A stretch of 64,000 bases of DNA, taken from NCBI RefSeq assembly GCF_963678635.1, contig NC_087064.1, positions 35,225,716 to 35,289,715 on the forward strand. Reading direction: 5' to 3'. Below the pieces are notes generated by a model. That model had not been told where the DNA came from. It saw nothing but the letters and a program-made list of their open reading frames with translations, and ran no database searches. The first letter of the stretch is position 1, and each line of letters starts with the position of its first letter. This document shows, piece by piece, positions 8,992 through 17,829 of the stretch. This DNA is from Symsagittifera roscoffensis. Taxonomy: Eukaryota; Xenacoelomorpha; Acoela; Convolutidae. A program made the position numbers and the translations under genes.

Positions 8992-11900
8992 AATAATAAC
9001 AAAACTCAAAACACGAAAACAAAATCATGTAATAGATGTGGAAGGACGTTTGAACAGGGACATCTAAAAAATTGTCCAGCGATGGGGAAGAATTGTAAAC
9101 ACTGTGGTAAACCAAATCACTTCGCCAAAATGTGCAGAACCCAACAAGTAAGTGAAGTTGCGGAAGATTCGGAAGGATCGGTAGAGGAATGCGACCAGAT
9201 CAGTGAAGGTGTTGGGTCATGTAGTGAATTTGAAGTTATGTCAATACAAACCTACCAACCGGAAAATGAGCGAGTTTCAAAATATGTGAAAGATCGAATC
9301 AACGAAATGAGAAACAACACAAACGGAAAAGTGATACGAGTTCAGAAAATAGATTCTATTCGCGAGCCAACAATGAATCGCGTAAAATCACTAAAAGCCA
9401 TGGTACGAATAGATAACCAGATAATTCAATTAACAGTGGACACTGGAAGTCCTGTTTCATTTCTTAACTGGGCCACGACAAAGGAAATCATGGATAAATC
9501 AAACAAAGTGAGATTCATACCGTCCGACAAATTGAACTTACAAACCAAATTCGTGGATTACAACAAACAACCGATCAGTATCCTGGGAGCCCTGAAAACC
9601 AATCTGAGGTCAGCGGGCTGGGAGGTAAAGGGCGCAACCTTTCTGGTATCAGAACGAAAAACTAGATGCATCATGGGATTAGATCTGCAAGGACAAGTGG
9701 GAATAGTGACTACACAAAGACCGGCGCCAAAAGAACTCACCAGGTTCGACGTGCTCATGTGCGAGCAGTCAGAAGGTTGGAAAGAAAAATTTTTCACAAA
9801 ATTTAAAAACTTATTTGAAAGGCAAGGCACTTCAAAAAATCACATTGCCAGTTCAAAATTCAAATACCCACTATGTCCGATTCAAGAAAAGGGGAGAAGA
9901 ATCCCAATTCACATACAAGATAAGGTCGAAAAAGAAATCGAGAAGTTATTGACAGAAGGTCATATAACAAAACTTGATAAATGTACAAGTGATTGCTTTA
10001 TCGCCCCGATTGGGATAACAGTAAAGAAGGACGACTCAATAAAATTGGCAATGGATGCAAAACCAATCAATAGACAATTGTTCAAAAACAAATACCAAAT
10101 GCCGAATGTAGATGAACTTATTGATGGGGTAAGCCAGATTGTAACTGAAAACAAAAAGGGCACGCTATATTTTTCGGTGTTAGATTTGAAATATGCGTAC
10201 AGTCAACTAAAATTGGCTGCTGATACAGCTAGACAATGCAATTTTAACATTGTGGGTGGAAAAGCAACTGGAACTTACAGATTCTTGACAGGGTTCTACG
10301 GTCTAGCAGATATGCCAGCTGAATTTCAAAAGGCTATGGATAGAACCATCAATCACGCTAAAAACACGTTCTGTTTTCTGGATGACATACTTATTGTGTC
10401 AAAGGGAAGTGAAATCGAACATGCAAACTTAGTAGAAGCAGTACTAAAGAAATTGGATGCGGAAAACTTGGCACTGAAACTCTCAAAATGTGAATTTTTT
10501 AAACAAGAAGTGAATTGGTTGGGTCACCATCTCTCAGAAGAAGGGGTTAGACCGAAAATCACTAAAACGGAAGCCGTAGTAAACTTGAACCAGCCGAAAT
10601 CCCTAAAACAACTAAGGTCATTTCTAGGAAGCATAAATCACTTAGCTAAATTTATACCTAACGTAGCCAGTCTGACTGAAAAATTAAGACCAAGTCTTAA
10701 AGAAAAAAATCAAAAGAAAAAGTTAAAAAACATGAAACTCCCGGTGAAAAAATTCGAGTGGGGGGATGTTCACACAGTAGCATTTAATGCTATAAAAGGA
10801 GCTGTGGCGAATATTACGAAAATGCATTATTACGATGCAAATCGTGAAACACGAGTTAAATGCGATGCTAGCCATGATGGGCTAGGGGCTACTTTAGAAC
10901 AACAAAATGATGAAGGGTTGTGGGCCCCAATTTCGTTCGCATCCCGATACTTAAATGCCCAAGAAAAAAAATATTCAACAAATGAGTTGGAATTATTGGC
11001 AGTTGTTTGGGCAGTAGATAGATATAAACACTACCTTCTGGGGAAACCATTTACCATCGCAACTGACCACAAAGCGCTTACAACGGCATTGGATGTTAAT
11101 CAATCGAACAAGACCTACCAATCACGTTTAACCCGGTGGGTTGACCGGTTACTGCCATATCAGTTCAACATAGTTCACATTCCGGGGAGGGACATGGGCA
11201 TAGTTGATTATTTATCGCGTGATCCTTTCAATGATCCCTGGCCCGAATCAGAATTAGACGAAAAGTTTGTAGTAGCGACAATAAACTCTTTTCATGAAGC
11301 GTTCGACTGCTGGAACAGTAGGCTTAAAGACTCAAGGTCGCTCAACCGGAACGAAAACGTTCTAGAATGTTCTAGAAGGAATGTTACGAAACAGTCATCA
11401 AGTAATGGTTGCTATAGCAACCAAAACGGTCAAAATCGAACAAGGCTCGACCGGAACGAGAGAAAACAGTTTCCACGACTGCAAAAACAGCTAAACACAA
11501 CAGTTCAACAGAAACAAATCACTTTTTCGTCAAATCAACCCACTAAACAGTCAGTCTTAAATAACTGCAAAATAAAAAAACGACCAGTAACGAGCAAAAT
11601 AGAAAAAACAGACTCAAGAATCGAGATGTCAGAAAATAAAAACAGAGCATACGACTGGTGGTCGAACTCACCACAAGAATGGCGGAATGAGGAGCGCGAA
11701 GAAAGCATAATGGACCCAAAGTGGAACCGATCACTTTCCACCAATAACGAACTCTCGGAAGAGGAGGAGATCACAGAGACAGTCCAACGCACGAGAAAAA
11801 TAATACGAGGAGGCAGAAAAAATAGGGACAGTTCCGACAGCGAAACACGTCATGCACAACGAGTAAAATGGTCGTTGGAACCGGAACAACAACGAGTAGC

Positions 11901-13539
11901 GGATCAAAGACTGCTCTCATTCTGGCAGTTAATAGGCGGAGAAAACAATGTTCAGGAAAATCGAGAACTGGTGGCTCATACCCAAGAAGTCAGGGACAAC
12001 TTGGAACACGAATCAAGTTCAACATCGCCAAAACCGAGCGCATCGACGGAACGAAAACTCAGTGAGGTGAATGTAATAGAAGTAGACCTGACAACCACAG
12101 AAGAGGCGGAGAGTGAGGAGGAAGTGTGCTCAATTCAACCGCCAAAGGGACTAGGAAAAACAGGACTGCAAAAGCAGCAACAAGTGGAGACCCTGGACAA
12201 TCTCGCAAAACTGTTCGACAAAAACTTACTAGCAGAACTGACCACAGAAGACACGTGGATGGACCGCCTCAGGAGAGTGGTAGAGAGAGGGGATAAACAA
12301 GGATTCGAATTGATGGGACCCTATACAAATCCGTTGTGGTCACAGATGGCAGTTCAGGACGACTGCATCTTGGTGAATAATCGGCTAGTAGTACCAGTTC
12401 AACTACGACAAGCTGTCCTGAAACGAATCCATCGAGGACACCCAGGTCAGGAGGCTATGTTGGGACCAGCGCAATATCTGTGGTGGCCACACATGAATAA
12501 GGACATCGTGAATTTGGCAGAGGAGTGTCGTAGTTGTACCAGATATGGTAAGAATGTAAAATACCTTATTTCGAAAAATTCGTCAAAACCATTGCCACTG
12601 CTCACGCAGCCGGGACAGGAGGTACAACTAGACTACGCGGGGCCTATAGAAAATCAAAAAGGAAAAAAAATCTATCTTTTAGTAGCTATTGATCGATTCT
12701 CAAAATTTCCATCAGTGAAGGTTACAAAGTCCACAAGTGGAAAGAGCACAGTAAAATTCTTGAGATCATATATCGACACACATGGAGTCCCTGAATCAAT
12801 TCGATCGGACCAACTTTCAGGATTTAAGGGAAAAACTTTAAAAAAATTCTGTTCGGAACTCAATATCGAGCAAAAATTCTGTCCGGTGGGGGATCAAAGA
12901 GGTTGTGGTTTGGTTGAACGTAAAATTCAAACAATAAAAAGAAGACTGGGAGTGATGATGCTCGATGAAAATAATAAATCAATCAAATTATGCCTCAGCA
13001 TTATAATGAGAGACTTACGGTGGAACAAGCAGAAAACAATTCAAGTATCTCCGTTCCAAGCACATTTTGGCAGGCTACCAAAAACAGAATTTAAAATTGT
13101 GAGGGATAAATTTTTAAATAATTCTGATTCTTTAGACAAACAACACTTGGAACGCTCAGCACTGACTGCGTCTCAAATGAAACGAAGAATTGATCAGTCG
13201 AGAGAGAATCTAAAGATAGTGCGCAAGGGACAACTGAGCAGGGATACAAGCCCACTGCACAAGCAGCAGATAACATCGGACAGAGACAAAGAAAGAGCCA
13301 AAGCCCTAAAGGAATTGTTGGAAGCGAACGCCCGCTGGAACTACGAAAGAAGGGACGCGGCTAAAAATGACATCCGGAAATTAGTGGACGAGACAGGGCA
13401 ACTCAATCCCGATCTCCGAAAGGAAATGATCTACTCTTGGGAGAAGGGATTTGTGGAGGACAAAATAGAAAACCAATGCAAGTCACCAACCAAGACTATA
13501 CTTCGAAAGGACCCTCTACGGAAAAGCGGACAAGCCTAA
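8992..13539 (+). CDS. pol: pol (zinc knuckles, protease, RT, RNase H, integrase) in the same frame as gag
   Basis: The frame continues from the gag TAG; the first ATG is at 9082 (1485 aa; numbering from there). Upstream of that ATG, CNRCGRTFEQGHLKNC and then CKHCGKPNHFAKMC form two CCHC-type knuckles. Protease: VDTGS at 119-123. RT: LDLKYAYSQL, FYGLADMPAEFQ, and the catalytic box FLDD (432-435) in place of YxDD. RNase H: KCDASHDGLGATL, STNELELLAVVWA, TDHKAL and HIPGRDMGIVDYLSRD. A ~330-residue charged linker (about 730-1060) precedes the integrase: HHCC zinc domain (H1117, H1120, C1149, C1152; histidine spacing approximate) and a D,D-35-E triad (D1184, D1243, E1279). The C-terminus is lysine/arginine-rich and ends at TAA (13537-13539). 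Expression presumably needs suppression of the upstream TAG. Confidence 0.9.
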   Translation, partial: NNNKTQNTKTKSCNRCGRTFEQGHLKNCPAMGKNCKHCGKPNHFAKMCRTQQVSEVAEDSEGSVEECDQISEGVGSCSEFEVMSIQTYQPENERVSKYVKDRINEMRNNTNGKVIRVQKIDSIREPTMNRVKSLKAMVRIDNQIIQLTVDTGSPVSFLNWATTKEIMDKSNKVRFIPSDKLNLQTKFVDYNKQPISILGALKTNLRSAGWEVKGATFLVSERKTRCIMGLDLQGQVGIVTTQRPAPKELTRFDVLMCEQSEGWKEKFFTKFKNLFERQGTSKNHIASSKFKYPLCPIQEKGRRIPIHIQDKVEKEIEKLLTEGHITKLDKCTSDCFIAPIGITVKKDDSIKLAMDAKPINRQLFKNKYQMPNVDELIDGVSQIVTENKKGTLYFSVLDLKYAYSQLKLAADTARQCNFNIVGGKATGTYRFLTGFYGLADMPAEFQKAMDRTINHAKNTFCFLDDILIVSKGSEIEHANLVEAVLKKLDAENLALKLSKCEFFKQEVNWLGHHLSEEGVRPKITKTEAVVNLNQPKSLKQLRSFLGSINHLAKFIPNVASLTEKLRPSLKEKNQKKKLKNMKLPVKKFEWGDVHTVAFNAIKGAVANITKMHYYDANRETRVKCDASHDGLGATLEQQNDEGLWAPISFASRYLNAQEKKYSTNELELLAVVWAVDRYKHYLLGKPFTIATDHKALTTALDVNQSNKTYQSRLTRWVDRLLPYQFNIVHIPGRDMGIVDYLSRDPFNDPWPESELDEKFVVATINSFHEAFDCWNSRLKDSRSLNRNENVLECSRRNVTKQSSSNGCYSNQNGQNRTRLDRNERKQFPRLQKQLNTTVQQKQITFSSNQPTKQSVLNNCKIKKRPVTSKIEKTDSRIEMSENKNRAYDWWSNSPQEWRNEEREESIMDPKWNRSLSTNNELSEEEEITETVQRTRKIIRGGRKNRDSSDSETRHAQRVKWSLEPEQQRVADQRLLSFWQLIGGENNVQENRELVAHTQEVRDNLEHESSSTSPKPSASTERKLSEVNVIEVDLTTTEEAESEEEVCSIQPPKGLGKTGLQKQQQVETLDNLAKLFDKNLLAELTTEDTWMDRLRRVVERGDKQGFELMGPYTNPLWSQMAVQDDCILVNNRLVVPVQLRQAVLKRIHRGHPGQEAMLGPAQYLWWPHMNKDIVNLAEECRSCTRYGKNVKYLISKNSSKPLPLLTQPGQEVQLDYAGPIENQKGKKIYLLVAIDRFSKFPSVKVTKSTSGKSTVKFLRSYIDTHGVPESIRSDQLSGFKGKTLKKFCSELNIEQKFCPVGDQRGCGLVERKIQTIKRRLGVMMLDENNKSIKLCLSIIMRDLRWNKQKTIQVSPFQAHFGRLPKTEFKIVRDKFLNNSDSLDKQHLERSALTASQMKRRIDQSRENLKIVRKGQLSRDTSPLHKQQITSDRDKERAKALKELLEANARWNYERRDAAKNDIRKLVDETGQLNPDLRKEMIYSWEKGFVEDKIENQCKSPTKTILRKDPLRKSGQA

Positions 13540-14634
13540 ACCAGACCACTAAAGGGGAAAATCGTTTCAGAAACGGACTCAACAATTAGGACATCAGCCG
13601 GTTCGATCTATATGAAATCAGATATAGCTCAATCAAAAACGGTACTGACGCAAGAAAACCAGCGAAGCACGAGTAAAAGTCCATCGTCAGAACCCACCAA
13701 AAAGTTTAAGCGAGTCAGCTCTCCAGAACGACTAGAGGAGCTGGGATCAGAGGACGAACTTCAAGGAGAAATGGAAATCGCTGATACGATGAATCCAATA
13801 GAGCGCTTTCAGAGGAGCCAAACAATAGTCACTTCAAAGGACACAGAAGCCGGGGGAGGCCTGAATCTTGCAGTCAAAAGAGCAAAACCCAATTTGGCGG
13901 GACCAAAACCAAATACAGAGGAAAATATCACAAACAAGCCGGAAAAGAGCGGAAAGGAAAAGAAAGGCCGAAGCAAGAAACAACAGAGGACAAATCAAGC
14001 TGCGACTGCAGCAAACTCGGAGCAAGAGAAAGCAACATCTAAGCCGGAATCAGACACAGTAGATACCAAAATTCAGTCAAGTTCTACGCCGAAAGCAAAA
14101 CAGCGTCCGAAACTGAAAGGCATTGACTCTCACACTCCTCTTGAAGATATCGTGGACACATTTCACAATCGAAATTTGGCACCGTCTGAATGGGAGAAGT
14201 ACGCGGACCAATTGTTAAAAAGAGGAGTGCAGCGAGTTGCGGATGAACTTCGAGAAAATCCTCAACAAAGCTCGGAACTGGACACAAACTTTGAACCACC
14301 ACAGGGATTCTCGGACGAATCGAGTGCAGAAGAGTCAGGTATTAGACGAAATTCGAGACAAACAAAAAACAAAGAACCCAAACGATTCGGAGATCCGATA
14401 AAACATTCAATCAAAGAAATATCTGAAAACCTTACAGGTAGAGGTCTTCTAAAGGAGGCACTTAGACAATACAGAAACCAACTGAGAGATTTTAAAGATC
14501 GGGACGACAGACCATTAGAATCGAAAGTGCGACGACTCGAAAGACATCTATTTATGCGAAAATTCGGATATGCTACCTTGGATGAGGGAGTTGATTGGAA
14601 CCCGAGTTGGGAAATCGAGCTGGAGGAAAACTGA
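13540..14634 (+). CDS. C-terminal ORF of the 7.2-kb element, in frame after pol TAA
   Basis: Open in the pol frame from just after TAA (13537-13539); the first ATG is at 13612 (340 aa). Highly charged and Lys/Ser/Glu-rich, with no signal peptide or hydrophobic segment, so not an envelope protein. Residues ~245-265 (IRRNSRQTKNKEPKRFGDPI) resemble the basic 'R.S.R....P.RFGDP' tail near the end of many Ty3/gypsy Pol proteins, implying this ORF is the natural C-terminus of Pol separated by one stop. Its last ~60 residues are helical and acidic, ending ELEEN. Alternatives: a separate accessory protein starting at 13612, or readthrough product. Confidence 0.7.
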   Translation, partial: TRPLKGKIVSETDSTIRTSAGSIYMKSDIAQSKTVLTQENQRSTSKSPSSEPTKKFKRVSSPERLEELGSEDELQGEMEIADTMNPIERFQRSQTIVTSKDTEAGGGLNLAVKRAKPNLAGPKPNTEENITNKPEKSGKEKKGRSKKQQRTNQAATAANSEQEKATSKPESDTVDTKIQSSSTPKAKQRPKLKGIDSHTPLEDIVDTFHNRNLAPSEWEKYADQLLKRGVQRVADELRENPQQSSELDTNFEPPQGFSDESSAEESGIRRNSRQTKNKEPKRFGDPIKHSIKEISENLTGRGLLKEALRQYRNQLRDFKDRDDRPLESKVRRLERHLFMRKFGYATLDEGVDWNPSWEIELEEN

Positions 14635-14750
14635 AAAATACATAATCTAAAATCGTCAATTACCAGAAAAAAAAAACTTTTCTTTGAACTGAGTAAATTA
14701 AACTCTTTAAATAAATTATCCTACTGATGTTGTATAATTTATTTCTTTCA

Positions 14751-14762
14751 CAGTGGGGGGTG
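14751..14762 (+). promoter_or_regulatory. Short polypurine tract before the 3' LTR
   Basis: CAGTGGGGGGTG lies immediately upstream of the 3' LTR TG. It is short, but position and purine content fit a plus-strand primer. Confidence 0.6.
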
Positions 14763-15019
14763 TGTCATACCGCTACTGCAGTAGCAGTATTTATTATACG
14801 TATGTACATCTAACCTCTGGTGCTCAATCATTAATTTATGGTAGTCTCAAGGTCATACGTAAGTGTTGACACTGAGATTAAGCGAGAGATCAGAGTACTT
14901 AACAATGATCTATCTCTCAGTACATAAGAAACCAAGAAAAGAGAAAATCTAAATTCAATATTCAGAATACAGTATTGAATTACAACTTGTTTTCAATTGA
15001 TATCGCAACGCATATCACA
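14763..15019 (+). repeat. 3' LTR of the 7.2-kb Ty3/gypsy element
   Basis: 257 bp, identical to the 5' LTR as read. Followed by CAACT, the right target-site duplication. Confidence 0.95.
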
Positions 15020-15024
15020 CAACT

Positions 15025-15100
15025 TTAAGAATATGATTCGAACAGTCTGTGATACTCGCACAGCAACAGACTATCCTTGTTTTTACAGAATTTCTATGAA
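15025..15100 (+). repeat. Family A 3'-end fragment interrupted by the LTR element
   Basis: GATTCGAACAGTCTGTGATACTCGCACAGCAACAGACTATCC directly after the target duplication is a diverged copy of the family-A terminus (TGGTCGGAACACTTTGTGC...GCAACCGGCTA). The LTR element therefore landed in or beside an older repeat. Confidence 0.45.
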
Positions 15101-15169
15101 ATTTACCGTTTACAGAATTTCTATGAAATCTGCGTACAAATTCCGGTAACGTAAAATTTGTCAGCATTT

Positions 15170-15495
15170 TGTGTTTTCGTGGTTTCTGCAAGGAGCAAAT
15201 ATAGCTAGTAGTTCCGGGTTCTACAAATCAAAGCCAACTCCGCAAATTGTTTGCGGATTTCGCAAACATAAGCAGATTCCAAAACCTACTCCGGATTCAG
15301 CATTCTTCGCTACAGATTCCACAAATACTGTTGCGGATTCCGCAAATTTGCCTAATTTGGTGCGATTTTTAGCAGAAAAGTGTTTTAGATCTTTGTTTGT
15401 GGAATCCAAAGCAGCGAAGAAGATCAAAAAAAATTAGCAATGTTCCGGATTCCGCGACAAATCTGATTTTGACCTATTGCGAAATCCGCTTAAAA
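15170..15495 (+). repeat. ATTCCGC-rich dispersed repeat, copy 2
   Basis: Same ordered blocks as 2340-2665: CTCCGCAAATTGTTTGCGGA, TACTCCGGATTCAGCA, TTGCGGATTCCGCAAAT, AGCAATGTTCCGGATTCCGC and a final CGAAATCCGCTT. No coding content beyond a chance 88-codon ORF. Confidence 0.55.
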
Positions 15496-15617
15496 TTTAC
15501 TAAATGCACAGTTTGGCCTCGTAATGTTACAAGCTTTTTGAATGAATCCTGGTTAGAAAACACTTTTACCTCAACCCGATTCGAGATTTTTCACCTCATT
15601 TGAAGCAAGATTTGAGC

Positions 15618-15940
15618 GGTTTGAGCGGTTTTTTTAGACAATTACGCTCAAAATCTTGCTTCAAAATGAGCGGTTTGAGCGGTTTTTGAACGGTTTACCT
15701 AAAAATACCGCTCAAAAACCGCACAAGATTTGAACGGTTTTGAGCGGTTTATCTAGAAAAACCGCTGAAAAACCGCTCAAATCTTGCGCGGTTTTTGACC
15801 GTTTTTTTAAGATAAATCGCTCAAAACAAAACGGTTCAAATCTTGCGCGGTTTTTTTAGATAAACTGTTCGAAAACCGCTCAAACCGCTCATTTAGAAGC
15901 AAGATTTTGAGCGTAATTGTCTAAAAAAAACGCTCAAACC
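15618..15940. repeat. Foldback/MITE-like element built of GAGCGGTTT words
   Basis: About 323 bp whose ends are an ~80-bp inverted repeat: the left end GGTTTGAGCGGTTTTTTTAG with ACAATTACGCTCAAAATCTT mirrors the right end AAGATTTTGAGCGTAATTGT with CGCTCAAACC. The interior is also made of direct and inverted GAGCGGTTT / AAACCGCTC words (more than a dozen) separated by CAAGATTTGA-like words, so the whole element could fold on itself. No clear target duplication. Confidence 0.8.
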
Positions 15941-15967
15941 ATTCTAATAAACTGAATTATTAGAATG
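15940..15967. repeat. 11-bp-stem hairpin next to the foldback element
   Basis: CATTCTAATAA and its exact complement TTATTAGAATG enclose a 6-base loop, abutting the right end of the foldback element. Possibly an insertion-site preference or a footprint. Confidence 0.7.
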
Positions 15968-16850
15968 ATTCAGCAGTTAGAAGTTTCGATCAGTGCCAAG
16001 AGCAGTACGGGGTTTAAACAGAAGATTTGTGATCATATCTGTTTTTTGTTATACTATTGACCTCACCTTTCGCTGACTAGATGGATTGAGAAGTCTATCT
16101 GTGAGCATCTCCAGCTCGACATGCGACATTTTCTGGTGCCCCATATCCAGATGCTCCGGCTTGTCCGGCATCCCCCAAGACCCCATATTGAATTAACTTT
16201 GACGTATAATGCACTTTATCGGCCAGCAATTGTACCCGCCCACTATAAAAACACGAAATCTCAGGCCTTATTGTTCACGTTGACTGTGACAAAACACATG
16301 TGATTCTTTGGTTGTTTTAATTTTTGCACCAAAATGTAATTTGTATAACTAACTAGTCGACTGATCAAGTAACGCATCAGTTAAAGCCAAAACACGCTCT
16401 AAAACCGTATCATTACGTTGTTTTGTTGCATTTACAAAACGACTTCAAAATCGTTCTTCAAGTGGCGTTGGCAATTTTGATTTTTGACAGCAAGTGTGAC
16501 CATTTTGGACAAAATTTTGGATCTATTTCACTCAATGGGTCTCACAATGTAATTGCTGGCGCGCGATACACTAAAAAATTCAAAAAATATTATATTATCA
16601 GTAAACGCGCTGGTCGGAATTTTTCCTCAACCGTAGTTTTTTAAAAAAAATCTAATGCTCCCCTTATCTTGGTTTTTGCTTTACAATGCAGAAAACATGG
16701 GGAAAAGGAAAAGTTTTTGAAAAAATAGAAAGATAAAAAAATTTTGGAAAAAAAACTATTTTTATACGTTAACTGCTTTGCTTACAGTATTTTGGTCGGA
16801 TCAATCTGTGCTAATTTCACAGCAATCGGCTATTTTATTTTGAACTGCGT
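15968..16850. other. AT-rich non-coding DNA with a family-A terminus
   Basis: No supported gene. 16794-16845 (GGTCGGATCAATCTGTGC, ACAGCAATCGGCTATTTT) matches the family-A 3' end. The rest gives no recognisable domain in six frames. Confidence 0.55.
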
Positions 16851-17506
16851 ATATATGAACGCTTCAAGGTTAATATGCACTATTTGAGTTCAATTCAATT
16901 TCATTTGAAAAAAAGTTCGATAATAAATTCTAAAAGATTAAAATTCACCATTAAGACTAGAAGTTATTGCGCACATTGCACTTCCGTAATTGAAGAGCGC
17001 AATTTACCTAATTTTGTAGCAGATTAATTTGAGTTGAACTCAGGTACATATGAAACTTAGTGCAATTATGTATGCTTTTACCATTATGAAGGAATTTGGG
17101 CATTTTTGGACTTTTTATTCAAACAAAAACAAACAAAATTACCAAGCAGTTGGGAAACAGTCGATAAATACAAAGAAACAGAAACAAAAAAACTGACTTG
17201 TTTCTTGAAAAAAATTCAACTTTGGAATTTGAAAGCAAAAACATATAGCTTTACAGTTCTGTGAGATTAAGGATATTTATGATTGAGCTTTTTATGAAAA
17301 AACTCAATGTGAGAAAAATGGATCAATACAAAGTTTTTATTCAGCTGGAAAAATTGAGAAACCACTTCCATTTTCGAAACTAGAAGAGTCATGTTTTTTG
17401 TGGTTTTTACATTTTCGATACTGGAGAGCTCAACTTATCTATTTTTTGTCATATGAAATTGAATAGAGTTCAAATAGTGCATATTAACCTTGAAGCGTTC
17501 ATATAT
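16851..17506. mobile_element. Non-autonomous TIR element, ~655 bp
   Basis: Left arm 16851-16904 (ATATATGAACGCTTCAAGG then TTAATATGCACTATTTGA) is repeated in inverted orientation at 17453-17506, with about 3 mismatches over 54 bp. No transposase coding capacity. The interior from ~17100 to 17420 is a copy of dispersed family B (AAAAATGGATCAATACAAAG, CATTTTCGAAACTAGAAG), so either family B is the interior of this element or it inserted into it. Flanking target duplications are not clear. Confidence 0.75.
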
Positions 17507-17829
17507 GCATTAATATGAATGAATGCATTTATGAATATGCATTAATATGTATGAATACACTTCTGTATTATACTAAATCGTTTCAAGTCTCTGACTGGAA
17601 CGAAATCATCACGAGCTATATTAGTGTCTGAACTTGGTTAAATGGGTCCTAAAAATCATGAACGTTGAAGTTCTTTGAATTTCAATTATGTTTATTAACA
17701 AAATTTTATTTTTAAGTAATATCCCATTTAGAAAAATCTTGACCAAAATGCAAATTTTTCATCCGATGGGAGTTCAAAATAGTGAAGTCCGTTTTATAAA
17801 CACAGATGCGAAGCGTAGCAAATAAACAC

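Larger units (their letters stand above)
7824..15019 (+). mobile_element. Complete Ty3/gypsy-type LTR retrotransposon, ~7.2 kb
   Basis: Two 257-bp LTRs (7824-8080 and 14763-15019) that I read as identical, both TG...CA, flanked by CAACT at 7819-7823 and 15020-15024 (5-bp target duplication). Order: LTR, Ser-tRNA-like primer site overlapping the gag start, gag, TAG, zinc knuckles-protease-RT-RNase H-integrase, TAA, a C-terminal hydrophilic ORF, short G-rich PPT, LTR. Protease-RT-RNase H-integrase order places it in Ty3/gypsy (Metaviridae). The double zinc finger with CPAM spacing and the K02A2.6-like pol suggest a mag-type or neighbouring lineage. Identical LTRs mean very recent insertion. It sits in what would be the large intron of the gene at 5706-6575, if the exon at 27560 belongs to that gene. 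Confidence 0.95.

Noticed and set aside
13612-14634. Envelope gene in the 7.2-kb element
   Set aside because: The ORF is hydrophilic with no signal peptide or membrane span and bears a Pol-tail motif.
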